64,000 nt of DNA from GWE2-42-39 sp963668595. Its GTDB lineage: Bacteria > Bacteroidota > Bacteroidia > Bacteroidales > Prolixibacteraceae. The stretch's first letter is position 1, and each line of letters starts with the position of its first letter. Below the pieces are notes generated by a model. It was given only the letters and a program-made list of their open reading frames with translations, was not told where the DNA came from and made no database searches. Made by a program: the position numbers and the translations under genes. The stretch lies in assembly GCA_963668595.1 (NCBI GenBank), contig OY764876.1, forward strand, positions 3,162,001 through 3,226,000, in the 5' to 3' direction. This document shows positions 15,438 through 23,787 of the stretch, one piece after another.

Positions 15438-16856
15438 TTAATATCTGTAATGATCGGGTTTGTAGGGCCCGTCAACAGGTACGCCAATGTAATCAGCCTG
15501 CTCTTTGCTCAACGGGGTTAGTTTCACTCCCAATTGTTCGAGGTGCAGGCGGGCAACTTCCTCGTCTAATTTTTTAGGCAGACGATACACATCTACCGGA
15601 TATTCGTTGTTCCACAGTTCGATTTGCGCCAACGTTTGGTTGGTAAATGAATTACTCATTACAAACGAAGGGTGACCGGTTGCACAACCCAAATTCACCA
15701 AACGCCCTTCAGCCAAAAGATAAATGGCATGTCCATCCGGATATTCGTATTTATCTACCTGTGGTTTGATGTTTACTTTCGTAATTCCCGGCCATTTTTC
15801 AAGTTTCGAAACCTGAATTTCATTATCGAAGTGGCCGATATTACAAACAATGGCCTGATCTTTCATATCAGCCATGTGCTGAGCAGTGATAATGTCTTTA
15901 TTTCCGGTAGTGGTAACAAAAATGTTTCCTTCAGGAATGGCTTCGTCCATCGTTTTAACCTCGAAACCTTCCATCGCGGCCTGCAATGCACAAATCGGAT
16001 CAATCTCGGTAACAATTACACGAGCTCCGTAACTTCTCATTGAGTGAGCACATCCTTTACCCACATCGCCGTAACCAGCAACCACCACTACTTTCCCGGC
16101 AATCATCACATCGGTAGCACGTTTGATACCATCGGCCAGCGATTCGCGACAACCGTACAAATTATCGAATTTCGATTTGGTTACTGAGTCATTCACATTG
16201 AAAGCAGGGAACAACAATGCTCCTTCGTCTTTCATTTGATACAAACGGTGAACACCGGTGGTGGTCTCTTCCGAAACACCTTTTATTTCAGGAGCAGTGC
16301 GTGTCCAGCGGTTTGAATCTTCAGCAAGAATACGTTTCAGTATTTTGTATAATTGTTTTTCATCTTCAGCTTCCACCGGAACGTCAAGGAACGATGCATC
16401 TTTCTCAGCCTTCACTCCCAGGTGAACCATCATGGTAGCATCGCCTCCATCGTCAACAATCAAAGTTGGCCCTTGTCCATTTCCGAAGTCGAGTGCCTGC
16501 TCGGTACACCACCAATATTCTTCCAATGTTTCGCCTTTCCATGCAAAAACCGGAATACCGGCAGCAGCAATCGCCGCAGCAGCATGATCCTGTGTACTGA
16601 AAATATTGCAACTACACCAGCGCACATCGGCCCCCAACGACTTGAGGGTTTCAATCAACACCGCAGTTTGAATGGTCATGTGCAGCGATCCCATGATGCG
16701 TGCACCTGCCAGCGGTTGCTGTTTGTTATATTTTTCCCGGATGGCCATCAGCCCCGGCATTTCTTTTTCCGCAATTTCAATTTCTTTCCGTCCGAAAGCA
16801 GCCAGCGACATATCGGCTACTTTGTACTGAAGTTTTGTTTCTGTTAAACTACTCAT
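15438..16856 (-). CDS. ahcY: Adenosylhomocysteinase
   Basis: Hydrolyses S-adenosylhomocysteine to adenosine and homocysteine with bound NAD, clearing the product of SAM-dependent methylation. I chose the ATG at 16856 (MSSLTETKLQYKVADMSL), giving 472 residues; an open extension to 16898 adds 14 residues and is not conserved. Markers are HMTIQTAVLIETL, NIFSTQDHAAAAIA, FNVNDSVTKSKFDNLYGCRE, the Rossmann motif GYGDVGKGCA and the C-terminal KPDHYRY, which is diagnostic for the family. The monocistronic unit ends in a strong terminator. No SAH or SAM riboswitch is visible upstream. Confidence 0.98.
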   Translation of the reverse strand: MSSLTETKLQYKVADMSLAAFGRKEIEIAEKEMPGLMAIREKYNKQQPLAGARIMGSLHMTIQTAVLIETLKSLGADVRWCSCNIFSTQDHAAAAIAAAGIPVFAWKGETLEEYWWCTEQALDFGNGQGPTLIVDDGGDATMMVHLGVKAEKDASFLDVPVEAEDEKQLYKILKRILAEDSNRWTRTAPEIKGVSEETTTGVHRLYQMKDEGALLFPAFNVNDSVTKSKFDNLYGCRESLADGIKRATDVMIAGKVVVVAGYGDVGKGCAHSMRSYGARVIVTEIDPICALQAAMEGFEVKTMDEAIPEGNIFVTTTGNKDIITAQHMADMKDQAIVCNIGHFDNEIQVSKLEKWPGITKVNIKPQVDKYEYPDGHAIYLLAEGRLVNLGCATGHPSFVMSNSFTNQTLAQIELWNNEYPVDVYRLPKKLDEEVARLHLEQLGVKLTPLSKEQADYIGVPVDGPYKPDHYRY

Positions 16857-17008
16857 TACTGCATAATTATTTTGAAGGTGCAAATATAAATCATCCACTG
16901 TGTTATTCTTCTGTATTCACAAAAAAATAAACAAATGGATAACAAACATTTACCATGAATGTTCCCTGATGGAGACTAAAATACAAATTACAAAAAGCTA
17001 ATTTACCC

Positions 17009-17662
17009 TTACTTTAACTGACTTTTCAGCACTTTTACATTGTTTTCCAAACGCTGAATTGCCTGATCTTTTTCTTTCAACTGAGCTTTCAAGTTTTTAA
17101 TCTCAGCGGTTAAAGCGTCGGTTTCCTGTTGATGTGCCTGTATTTTTTCGTCTTTTAACTGAAGTTGTGCCTGCAACCCCTGACTTTGTTCTTTTTCTCG
17201 GTTTAAATCGAAATTGAGACGGGTAAGTTCGTTGTCGGCCTGAGAAATACGAGCTCCCAGATTTTGAAGTTCTTCTTCGCGATTGCTTAATTTCTGTCTG
17301 GCCTGCGCTGCTTCTTCAATCAGGCGGCGTTTCTCATATTCAAAAGCATAAATTTTTTCTTCTATTGTCGCGTCTTTGGCCGATACATCCGACGAAAGTG
17401 TATTTATTTTTCCGGCAAGCGAGTCGATAAACTGATTTTTGATTGCATTGCTTTCCATCAGCTCACTCTTCATTTGCTCGAAATCGGATTTCATTACCTC
17501 AATGCGTTTATCCTTGCCGGTATTCTCATCAGTTAACTCACGCACACGGTTTTCGGCTCTAAGTTTAAACGATTCCATCTCAAGGTATTTCTTTTTTGAT
17601 ACACACGAAGCTGTTCCAAGCAGAATGATTATCAAAGCGAAAGGAAATATTTTTGCAGTCAT
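17009..17662 (-). CDS. Coiled-coil lipoprotein
   Basis: A 217-residue protein with a lipoprotein signal (LIIILLGTASC, Cys20), then VSKKKYLEMESF and an almost unbroken heptad-rich coiled coil to the C-terminus (KDKRIEVMKSDFEQ, AQARQKLSNREEELQNL, KEKDQAIQRLENNVKVLKSQ). The CVSKKKY start resembles the N-terminus of Bacteroidota OmpA-type lipoproteins, but no OmpA domain follows. It is probably anchored in the outer membrane as a periplasmic spacer or scaffold. It is divergent from the gene at 17748 with 85 bp between starts. Confidence 0.7.
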   Translation of the reverse strand: MTAKIFPFALIIILLGTASCVSKKKYLEMESFKLRAENRVRELTDENTGKDKRIEVMKSDFEQMKSELMESNAIKNQFIDSLAGKINTLSSDVSAKDATIEEKIYAFEYEKRRLIEEAAQARQKLSNREEELQNLGARISQADNELTRLNFDLNREKEQSQGLQAQLQLKDEKIQAHQQETDALTAEIKNLKAQLKEKDQAIQRLENNVKVLKSQLK

Positions 17663-17747
17663 AATTCAGAATTTTTATCAAAGATAATATGATTTACATG
17701 CATATTAACGTTATAAAACCGGGTTCTGGTATTTAATCCGTATTTTT

Positions 17748-18914
17748 ATGAAAACTTTTTCAATTATGAAACGACTACAATTTCTCCTTTTTTGCATTGT
17801 TTTTTCTTTTTTGGCCGTGCTTGTACATGCCCAAACAATTACCGGGAAAGTTGCCGATAAAGAAACCGGCGAAGGAATTGCTTACACCAATATTGGTATT
17901 GAAGGTACACTGATCGGGACTGCCAGTAATACAGAGGGAATGTTCGAACTTCGTATTCCAGACGAATACCGCCAGAGCAGATTGTATTTTTCGGCCGTAG
18001 GATACACCAACCTGGTAATTGAAGCGCAAAAGCTGCTCTCAGACCAGCCAATCGTTATCGAATTAAGCGAAGAAACGTACGGGATTGAAGGTGTTGATGT
18101 GGCAGCACAATCAAAAGTTTTGTTTCGGATTATTCGAACTGCTTCAGAAAGAATTAAAGAAAATTACCCGGTTGGACCACTTGAAATGAAAATGTATTAC
18201 CGTGAAGTAGCTAATGAAAAAGAACGTGAAGCGGTCGTTCGGATGACTGACAGCAATGGCTATGCGCAGCCAGGAATTAAAACGGCATACAAAAACCGCA
18301 ATTACCAGTTTACCGCAGCCAAACGCAATTTCGACGTTTATTCGTTCCGCCAGGGAAGCACTGGGCTTGATGAGTTGTTGGAAGCTGATTTGGCCAGAAT
18401 GGGAAATATGCTCATGAATCCGGCACTGATAGGCGATTACGATCTGAACCTGGAAAAATCGACCAGTTTCAATGGCGATTCGGTATGGATAATCGACTAC
18501 AAAACAAACCGTCCCGATTTGGCGCATACAGGAATATATCACGCCACTCGTTTCGAAGGGAAAATCTATATCAGCAAATCGGATTACGGAATTATTCGCA
18601 ACGAAATACAGCTTGCCGCATCGAAACAAAATCCGCAGGGAAGTTCGCTGGCAACCAACCAAAAAGCAATAGATAACGTACGCACAACCATTGTTTCCAC
18701 TTACCGCAAGCAAAATGGCCGCTACACACTGGCACAAATAAATTGCGAGAAACATTTCAGGTTGGCTGATGGCACCGCTCAAACATCGTCGCAACAGCTC
18801 GTTGTTTTGGAAACAAATCTTCGTCCGGCACAACTACTGAAAACCCGCGACTATTACGAAGAAATTGCTTTTGATGAAGCTTTCTGGCAAAAATTTATTC
18901 GACCGGGAAAATAA
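17748..18914 (+). CDS. Secreted CarboxypepD_reg-like (DUF5686-like) domain protein
   Basis: A 388-residue exported protein. The signal peptide ends near residue 28 (VLVHAQ). A CarboxypepD_reg-like beta-sandwich follows (about 30-110, ITGKVADKETGEGIAYTNIG, GTASNTEGMFELRIP), then a C-terminal region with YYREVANEKEREAVVRMT and DYKTNRPDLAHTGIYHATRFEG, resembling the C-terminal region of the protein at 6558-8075. An internal start at residue 7 (MKRLQFLLF) is also possible. It likely sits in the periplasm or at the outer membrane; no activity can be assigned. A bidirectional terminator follows. Confidence 0.7.
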   Translation: MKTFSIMKRLQFLLFCIVFSFLAVLVHAQTITGKVADKETGEGIAYTNIGIEGTLIGTASNTEGMFELRIPDEYRQSRLYFSAVGYTNLVIEAQKLLSDQPIVIELSEETYGIEGVDVAAQSKVLFRIIRTASERIKENYPVGPLEMKMYYREVANEKEREAVVRMTDSNGYAQPGIKTAYKNRNYQFTAAKRNFDVYSFRQGSTGLDELLEADLARMGNMLMNPALIGDYDLNLEKSTSFNGDSVWIIDYKTNRPDLAHTGIYHATRFEGKIYISKSDYGIIRNEIQLAASKQNPQGSSLATNQKAIDNVRTTIVSTYRKQNGRYTLAQINCEKHFRLADGTAQTSSQQLVVLETNLRPAQLLKTRDYYEEIAFDEAFWQKFIRPGK

Positions 18915-18942
18915 TTGTTTCTGAAAGAATTGCACAAAAACA

Positions 18943-18988
18943 AAATGCAACTGAAAATCAGCCAGACCGGTTTTCAATTGCATTTTTT
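18943..18988. terminator. Bidirectional terminator between convergent genes
   Basis: Long stem AAAATGCAACTGAAAA / TTTTCAATTGCATTTT (one mismatch) around a 13-nt loop, with T-runs on both strands. It serves both the 17748-18914 gene and glutamine synthetase. Confidence 0.88.
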
Positions 18989-19017
18989 ATTTTCAGAAGA
19001 TTACAATATTCTCTCTT

Positions 19018-21207
19018 TTATCTCACAAATAACAATTCGCGATATTTCGGAAGAGGCCAGAGTTCATTGTCAACAATCAGTTCCAACTTATCGATATGAT
19101 AGCGAATTTCATCCAGAAATGGCCTTACCGACACATCGTAAGCTTCCGCTTTTTCTATCGAATCCGAAATCACATTGGCCACTTTCCGAGCCTCAACCAT
19201 TTCGTGTACCAGCGATTTAATAGCCGAAACATGCGTAGCAATATCTTTGATAAGCATTATTCGGCCTGCTGCCATTTCTTTGTATTCCGATTCAGAAAAA
19301 ACTTCCTTCAAATTTTTTACATTTTCGAGCAGCATGGTTTGGTAACGCACAGCCGTTGGCACAATGTGATTGATTGCCAAATCGCCCAATACCCGCGCTT
19401 CTATCTGAATATTCATGAAGAATTTCTCGTACTCTACTTCCGCTCGCCCTTCTATTTCTTTTTCGTTATATACATCAACGGCTTTGAAAAGCTCTTTCAC
19501 TTCCGGACTAAGGAAAGCTTCCAGTGCCTTTGGAACGCTCAAAACATTCGATAGTCCGCGCGATTCGGCCTCAACCACCCATTCTTCGCTGTAGCCATTT
19601 CCATCAAAACGAATTGGCTTACAGTCGATAATCAATTTTTTAAGTACCTGAAAAATTGCCTCATCCTTGCGCACTCCTTTCTCAATCAGTTTATCTACCT
19701 GATTGCTGAATTTATTCAACTGTGCGGCAACAGCCGAATTGAGAGCAATAAGTGCCGAAGCACAGTTTGCCGATGAACCCACAGCCCGGAACTCGAAACG
19801 GTTACCAGTGAAAGCAAAAGGAGAGGTTCGGTTACGGTCGGTATTATCGAGCAATATTTCGGGGATGCGGCCAATGTTCAGTTTCAGCGCCGTTTTTTCA
19901 TCCGGGGTCATTTTACGATCAACCACCGATTGCTCCATCAAATCGAGCATCTTGCTGATTTCATTTCCGAGAAAAACAGAAATGATCGCCGGCGGAGCTT
20001 CGTTGGCACCCAAACGATGCGAATTGGAGGCACTTACAATACTAGCCCGCAACAAATCCTGATGATCATAAACTGCTTTAATCGTATTAATCAGAAAAGT
20101 TAAAAACTGAAGGTTCGATTTTGGGTTTTTCCCTGGCGACAAGAGGTTCACACCGGTATCGGTTGAAAGCGACCAGTTGTTGTGCTTGCCCGAACCATTG
20201 ATTCCGGAGAAAGGTTTTTCGTGAAACAAAACCCGGAAATTATGACGACGAGCTACTTTCTTCATCAGGTCCATGATCAACTGATTATGGTCGTTGGCCA
20301 GGTTCGCCTCTTCGAAAATAGGAGCCAGCTCAAACTGATTGGGAGCCACCTCGTTGTGACGAGTTTTCAAAGGAATGCCCAATTTATATGCCTCATTTTC
20401 CAGGTCTTCCATATAGCGATATACCCGGGTTGGAATCGAGCTAAAATAGTGGTCATCCAACTGCTGGTCTTTTGCCGAAGCATGTCCCATCAGAGTACGT
20501 CCGGTAAGCATCAGATCGGGACGAGCCATAAACAAAGCTTCGTCAATCAAAAAATATTCCTGTTCCCATCCCAGATTTGCATTTACCTTAGTTACCATTT
20601 TGTCGAAATACTGGCAAACCACAGTTGCAGCCTTATCAATAGCCGACAACGAACGCAACAGCGGAGTTTTATAGTCGAGAGCCTCGCCTGTATATGAAAC
20701 AAAAATGGTTGGAATAGTCAGCGTTCCGTCCACCACAAAAGCTGGCGACGAAGGATCCCAGGCAGTATATCCGCGCGCTTCAAATGTTTGACGAATTCCG
20801 CCACTCGGAAACGACGATGCATCGGGTTCCTGCTGCGAAAGCACGCTCCCGGAGAAACTCTCTACCACTCCTCCGTCTTCGCCCAATACAATGAAGGCAT
20901 CGTGTTTTTCAGCGGTTCCGTCGGTAAGCGGGTGAAACCAGTGCGTATAATGCGTTGCCCCGCTTTCAATGGCCCAGGCTTTCATCCCTTGTGCAACCTG
21001 ATCGGCCATTTTCCGATCAATCACGGTTCCGTTGTCCACTGCATCGATTACTGCTTTGTATGCATCTCTCGACAGGTATTTTTTCATTTTCTGACGATCG
21101 AAAACCGATACCGCGAAAAAATCAGAGGTTAGTACACTCACCCGGCTTACCGGTTGGGGCTTTCGCGAAAGCACTTCTTTCAGCGCATTAAATCTGAATT
21201 CTGCCAT
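19018..21207 (-). CDS. glnN: Glutamine synthetase type III
   Basis: Makes glutamine from glutamate, ammonia and ATP. At 729 residues it is the long GSIII form typical of Bacteroidota, which lacks the adenylylation control of GSI. Motifs include FRFNALKEVLSRKP at the N-terminus, HWFHPLTDGTAEKHDAFI, FPSGGIRQTFEARGYTAWDP, GWEQEYFLID, the Glu-binding FELAPIFEEANLANDHNQL, HEKPFSGINGSGKHNNWSL and NRTSPFAFTGNRFEFRAVGSS. It is a single gene with its own terminator, divergent from rfbB. Confidence 0.98.
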   Translation of the reverse strand: MAEFRFNALKEVLSRKPQPVSRVSVLTSDFFAVSVFDRQKMKKYLSRDAYKAVIDAVDNGTVIDRKMADQVAQGMKAWAIESGATHYTHWFHPLTDGTAEKHDAFIVLGEDGGVVESFSGSVLSQQEPDASSFPSGGIRQTFEARGYTAWDPSSPAFVVDGTLTIPTIFVSYTGEALDYKTPLLRSLSAIDKAATVVCQYFDKMVTKVNANLGWEQEYFLIDEALFMARPDLMLTGRTLMGHASAKDQQLDDHYFSSIPTRVYRYMEDLENEAYKLGIPLKTRHNEVAPNQFELAPIFEEANLANDHNQLIMDLMKKVARRHNFRVLFHEKPFSGINGSGKHNNWSLSTDTGVNLLSPGKNPKSNLQFLTFLINTIKAVYDHQDLLRASIVSASNSHRLGANEAPPAIISVFLGNEISKMLDLMEQSVVDRKMTPDEKTALKLNIGRIPEILLDNTDRNRTSPFAFTGNRFEFRAVGSSANCASALIALNSAVAAQLNKFSNQVDKLIEKGVRKDEAIFQVLKKLIIDCKPIRFDGNGYSEEWVVEAESRGLSNVLSVPKALEAFLSPEVKELFKAVDVYNEKEIEGRAEVEYEKFFMNIQIEARVLGDLAINHIVPTAVRYQTMLLENVKNLKEVFSESEYKEMAAGRIMLIKDIATHVSAIKSLVHEMVEARKVANVISDSIEKAEAYDVSVRPFLDEIRYHIDKLELIVDNELWPLPKYRELLFVR

Positions 21208-21408
21208 AATTGTATTTTTTTAAATCAATATTCGTTGATAGAAAATCAAAAGTAAGGAGAAGTTTTTACTTGGGGTAATTTTAAAATAGCTAATCCTGAA
21301 TTTTCTTTTCTTAAACAGGTATTCCGGCATCCGTGCATTTCAGAATAGAAAAACTACTGCTTACAAAACAATAAAATACGAGTATTCCCGATTTATTACT
21401 GAAAAGCT

Positions 21409-21416
21409 TTATTTTT
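21409..21416 (+). promoter_or_regulatory. Predicted -7 element of rfbB
   Basis: TATTTTTG, a perfect TAnnTTTG match 24 bp upstream of the rfbB ATG; no convincing TTTG is seen at -33. Confidence 0.45.
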
Positions 21417-21440
21417 GACTCAGATAAAATCACCTCTGTT

Positions 21441-22493
21441 ATGAAAACGTTACTCATCACCGGCGGCGCCGGATTTATCGGTTCGCACCTCGTACGTTTG
21501 TTTGTAACCAAGTATCCGCAATACAAAATTGTAAACTTGGATAAGCTTACTTACGCCGGAAATTTATTCAATCTGAAGGACATTGAAGATCGTCCGAATT
21601 ACGAGTTCGTAAAAGGAGACATTGTTGACAGTGATTTTATTCTGAAACTGTTTGAAGAAAAACAATTCGACGGAGTGATTCACCTGGCTGCCGAATCGCA
21701 TGTCGATCGTTCCATTACAAATCCGACTGAATTTGTTTTTACCAATGTGATTGGCACCGTAAATCTGCTGAATGCAGCCAAATATATCTGGCAGGGAAAA
21801 ATGGAGGGAAAGTTGTTTTACCACATCTCAACCGACGAAGTATATGGCAGCTTGAACGAAGAAGGCATGTTTACCGAGGAAACCGGCTACGATCCGCACA
21901 GTCCGTATTCTGCATCGAAAGCCAGCTCCGACCATTTTGTACGCGCTTATCACGATACATTCGGTTTGCCTGCCATTGTTTCGAACTGCTCGAACAACTA
22001 TGGTTCGTTCCAATTTCCGGAAAAGCTGATTCCATTGTTCATCAATAATATTCGCAACAACAAACCACTTCCGGTGTACGGAAAGGGCGAAAATATTCGC
22101 GACTGGCTATGGGTGGAAGATCATGCCAACGCCATTGATGTGATTTTTCACCAGGGTAAAAATGGCGAAACCTATAACATTGGCGGACACAACGAATGGA
22201 AAAATATCGATCTGATAAAACTCATGTGCCAAATTATGGATCGCAAGCTGGGTCGTCAGACTGGAGAATCGGAAAAACTGATTACCTATGTGAAAGACCG
22301 CGCCGGACACGATTTACGCTACGCCATTGATTCGACTAAACTACAGCGCGAACTCGGCTGGGTTCCAAGTCTTCAGTTTGAAGAAGGGCTCGAAAAAACC
22401 ATCGATTGGTATCTAAACAACCAGACATGGCTCGACAATGTTACCAGTGGCGATTACCAGAAATACTACGAAAATCAGTATCAAAACCGATAG
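21441..22493 (+). CDS. rfbB: dTDP-glucose 4,6-dehydratase
   Basis: Short-chain dehydrogenase that converts dTDP-glucose to dTDP-4-keto-6-deoxyglucose, the precursor of dTDP-rhamnose and related surface sugars. It has 350 residues, the family length. The NAD motif TGGAGFIG lies at 7-14, the catalytic TDEVYG at 131-136, and the YSASK active site has Tyr156 and Lys160. VDRSI and NCSNNYGSFQFPEKLIPL are also typical. It stands alone, without rfbA, rfbC or rfbD neighbours in this window. It is convergent with the stress-protein gene with only 24 bp between stops. Confidence 0.96.
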   Translation: MKTLLITGGAGFIGSHLVRLFVTKYPQYKIVNLDKLTYAGNLFNLKDIEDRPNYEFVKGDIVDSDFILKLFEEKQFDGVIHLAAESHVDRSITNPTEFVFTNVIGTVNLLNAAKYIWQGKMEGKLFYHISTDEVYGSLNEEGMFTEETGYDPHSPYSASKASSDHFVRAYHDTFGLPAIVSNCSNNYGSFQFPEKLIPLFINNIRNNKPLPVYGKGENIRDWLWVEDHANAIDVIFHQGKNGETYNIGGHNEWKNIDLIKLMCQIMDRKLGRQTGESEKLITYVKDRAGHDLRYAIDSTKLQRELGWVPSLQFEEGLEKTIDWYLNNQTWLDNVTSGDYQKYYENQYQNR

Positions 22494-22517
22494 GCGTATT
22501 GCATTTGCTGCAGTCCG

Positions 22518-23618
22518 TCAGGCATGAAAAACCAGAAGTGGCACTTCGGTATGAAACAACATTTCGCGGGCAATACTCGGATTAAATATCCGGGTAATCA
22601 TGTTCCGCTTGTGGGTTGTTAACGACAAAATATCAATGTCGTGTGCCTTCATGTAAGCATCTAGTTTTGCAAGTAAATCTTCTCCTTTCAGATAAACACA
22701 CTCCAGGTCGGTGTGCATGTGACGACGTTGCAAAACTTCCTTCATCCCTTCAAGTTTGGCAAGATTCCAGGTTGTATTGTCGTTTTGCCCTACATGCAGA
22801 CAATAAATTTTTACATTGAACGGACGCATCAGTCGCATCAGTTTATCCACAGCAACAAAATCTTTTTCATCAAAATTGGTTGCATACACTACTTTTTTCA
22901 GACTGTTCAGATCCAAATGCTTCATCTTTTCCGGAATTGCCAAAACAGGCACTTTGGCCCGGGAAATAATTTCGGCAGTGAGTGTTCCCATCAAATCGTC
23001 GTGAATCGTGTGCCGCCCTTTACTGGCCATAATAATTAACCGCGGAGGATGCTCTTCTGCATAGGCCAGAATATCGTCCTCCTCATTCCCCATTTTTATT
23101 ATTACTTCCATGTCGAGTCCTTCCCAGCGATCAATTCCCACATCTTCAGCCAGATCGTTCAAAAACTTATTGCATCGTTCGTGAGCTTCTTTTTCTTTAT
23201 TTTCCGACTGTACAAATATTCCTGCGTCGTAACTAATGAAGTCGGTGTACGGAATGGTATAAAAATCGGGTTGCGGAGTGACGTGGAATAAAACAATTTT
23301 CGAGTTGAGCTTTTCAGCAATCTCAATAGCTGCCATTACTGCCTTTCTCGAAAAAACAGAAAAATCAACCGGAACAAGAATTGAATCTTCCGTTTGCCGG
23401 GCAATCAGCTCCATTTTCCCCATCATGCGATCGAGAACTGGCAACGCTTTTTTCACATTGTGCTCAGCAATACGAACTTTTACCCCTGTTCCCACTGCAC
23501 CTTGTATCAGGTTCACATTTTCCAGGAAGCATTCAATTCCTTCAGCCTCCATGAGCTCCCTCAAAATTTCGGCCTTCGAATACGGGAGCATTGCGATGAT
23601 AATCATTTTTTCGTCCAT
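22518..23618 (-). CDS. Tandem universal stress protein with N-terminal DUF2007-like domain
   Basis: A 366-residue cytoplasmic protein. Residues 1-65 (MIIIAMLPYSKAEILREL, GIECFLENVNLIQGAVGTGVKV) resemble the DUF2007 putative signal-transducing domain. Two UspA domains follow: about 75-225 (ILVPVDFSVFSRKAVMAAI, GTLTAEIISRAKVPVLAIP) and about 235-366 (KKVVYATNFDEKDFVAVDK, NPSIAREMLFHTEVPLLVF). The first has a partly conserved nucleotide loop (GTLTAEII); the second lacks a G-x2-G-x9-G(S/T) motif, so ATP binding is uncertain. The DUF2007-Usp-Usp architecture is unusual. It is probably involved in stress or growth-arrest signalling. Confidence 0.82.
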   Translation of the reverse strand: MDEKMIIIAMLPYSKAEILRELMEAEGIECFLENVNLIQGAVGTGVKVRIAEHNVKKALPVLDRMMGKMELIARQTEDSILVPVDFSVFSRKAVMAAIEIAEKLNSKIVLFHVTPQPDFYTIPYTDFISYDAGIFVQSENKEKEAHERCNKFLNDLAEDVGIDRWEGLDMEVIIKMGNEEDDILAYAEEHPPRLIIMASKGRHTIHDDLMGTLTAEIISRAKVPVLAIPEKMKHLDLNSLKKVVYATNFDEKDFVAVDKLMRLMRPFNVKIYCLHVGQNDNTTWNLAKLEGMKEVLQRRHMHTDLECVYLKGEDLLAKLDAYMKAHDIDILSLTTHKRNMITRIFNPSIAREMLFHTEVPLLVFHA

Positions 23619-23725
23619 GGCTGTCGTTTTTTAAGGTTAAGAACTCATCTGTTTTTGTTTTCTTTTTCGTACATATCGCTCATATAGTTACCTATAATCA
23701 GCAATATTTTTTATGTTTTACAAAA

Positions 23726-23764
23726 GAAAAAGCCATCCCGGCACTTCTGCTTGAATGGCTTTTC
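23726..23764 (-). terminator. Terminator after the susD-like gene
   Basis: Stem AAAAGCCAT/ATGGCTTTT with an 18-nt loop. The minus-strand stem is followed by TTTTTCTTTT, 24 bp downstream of the SusD stop. It ends the sigma-FecR-SusC-SusD unit. Confidence 0.82.
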
Positions 23765-23787
23765 AGTATAAATATTAAAAATAAAGA

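Noticed and set aside
16353..16847. 164-residue plus-strand ORF antisense to ahcY
   Set aside because: Shadow of a strongly conserved gene; composition is Ser/His/Phe-rich with no motif.
16857..17008. SAM or SAH riboswitch upstream of ahcY
   Set aside because: No conserved riboswitch core or matching stems could be found in the 150-bp leader.
18144..18833. 229-residue minus-strand ORF opposite the CarboxypepD_reg protein
   Set aside because: Cys/Ile-rich shadow frame; the plus-strand protein has a signal peptide and a recognised domain.
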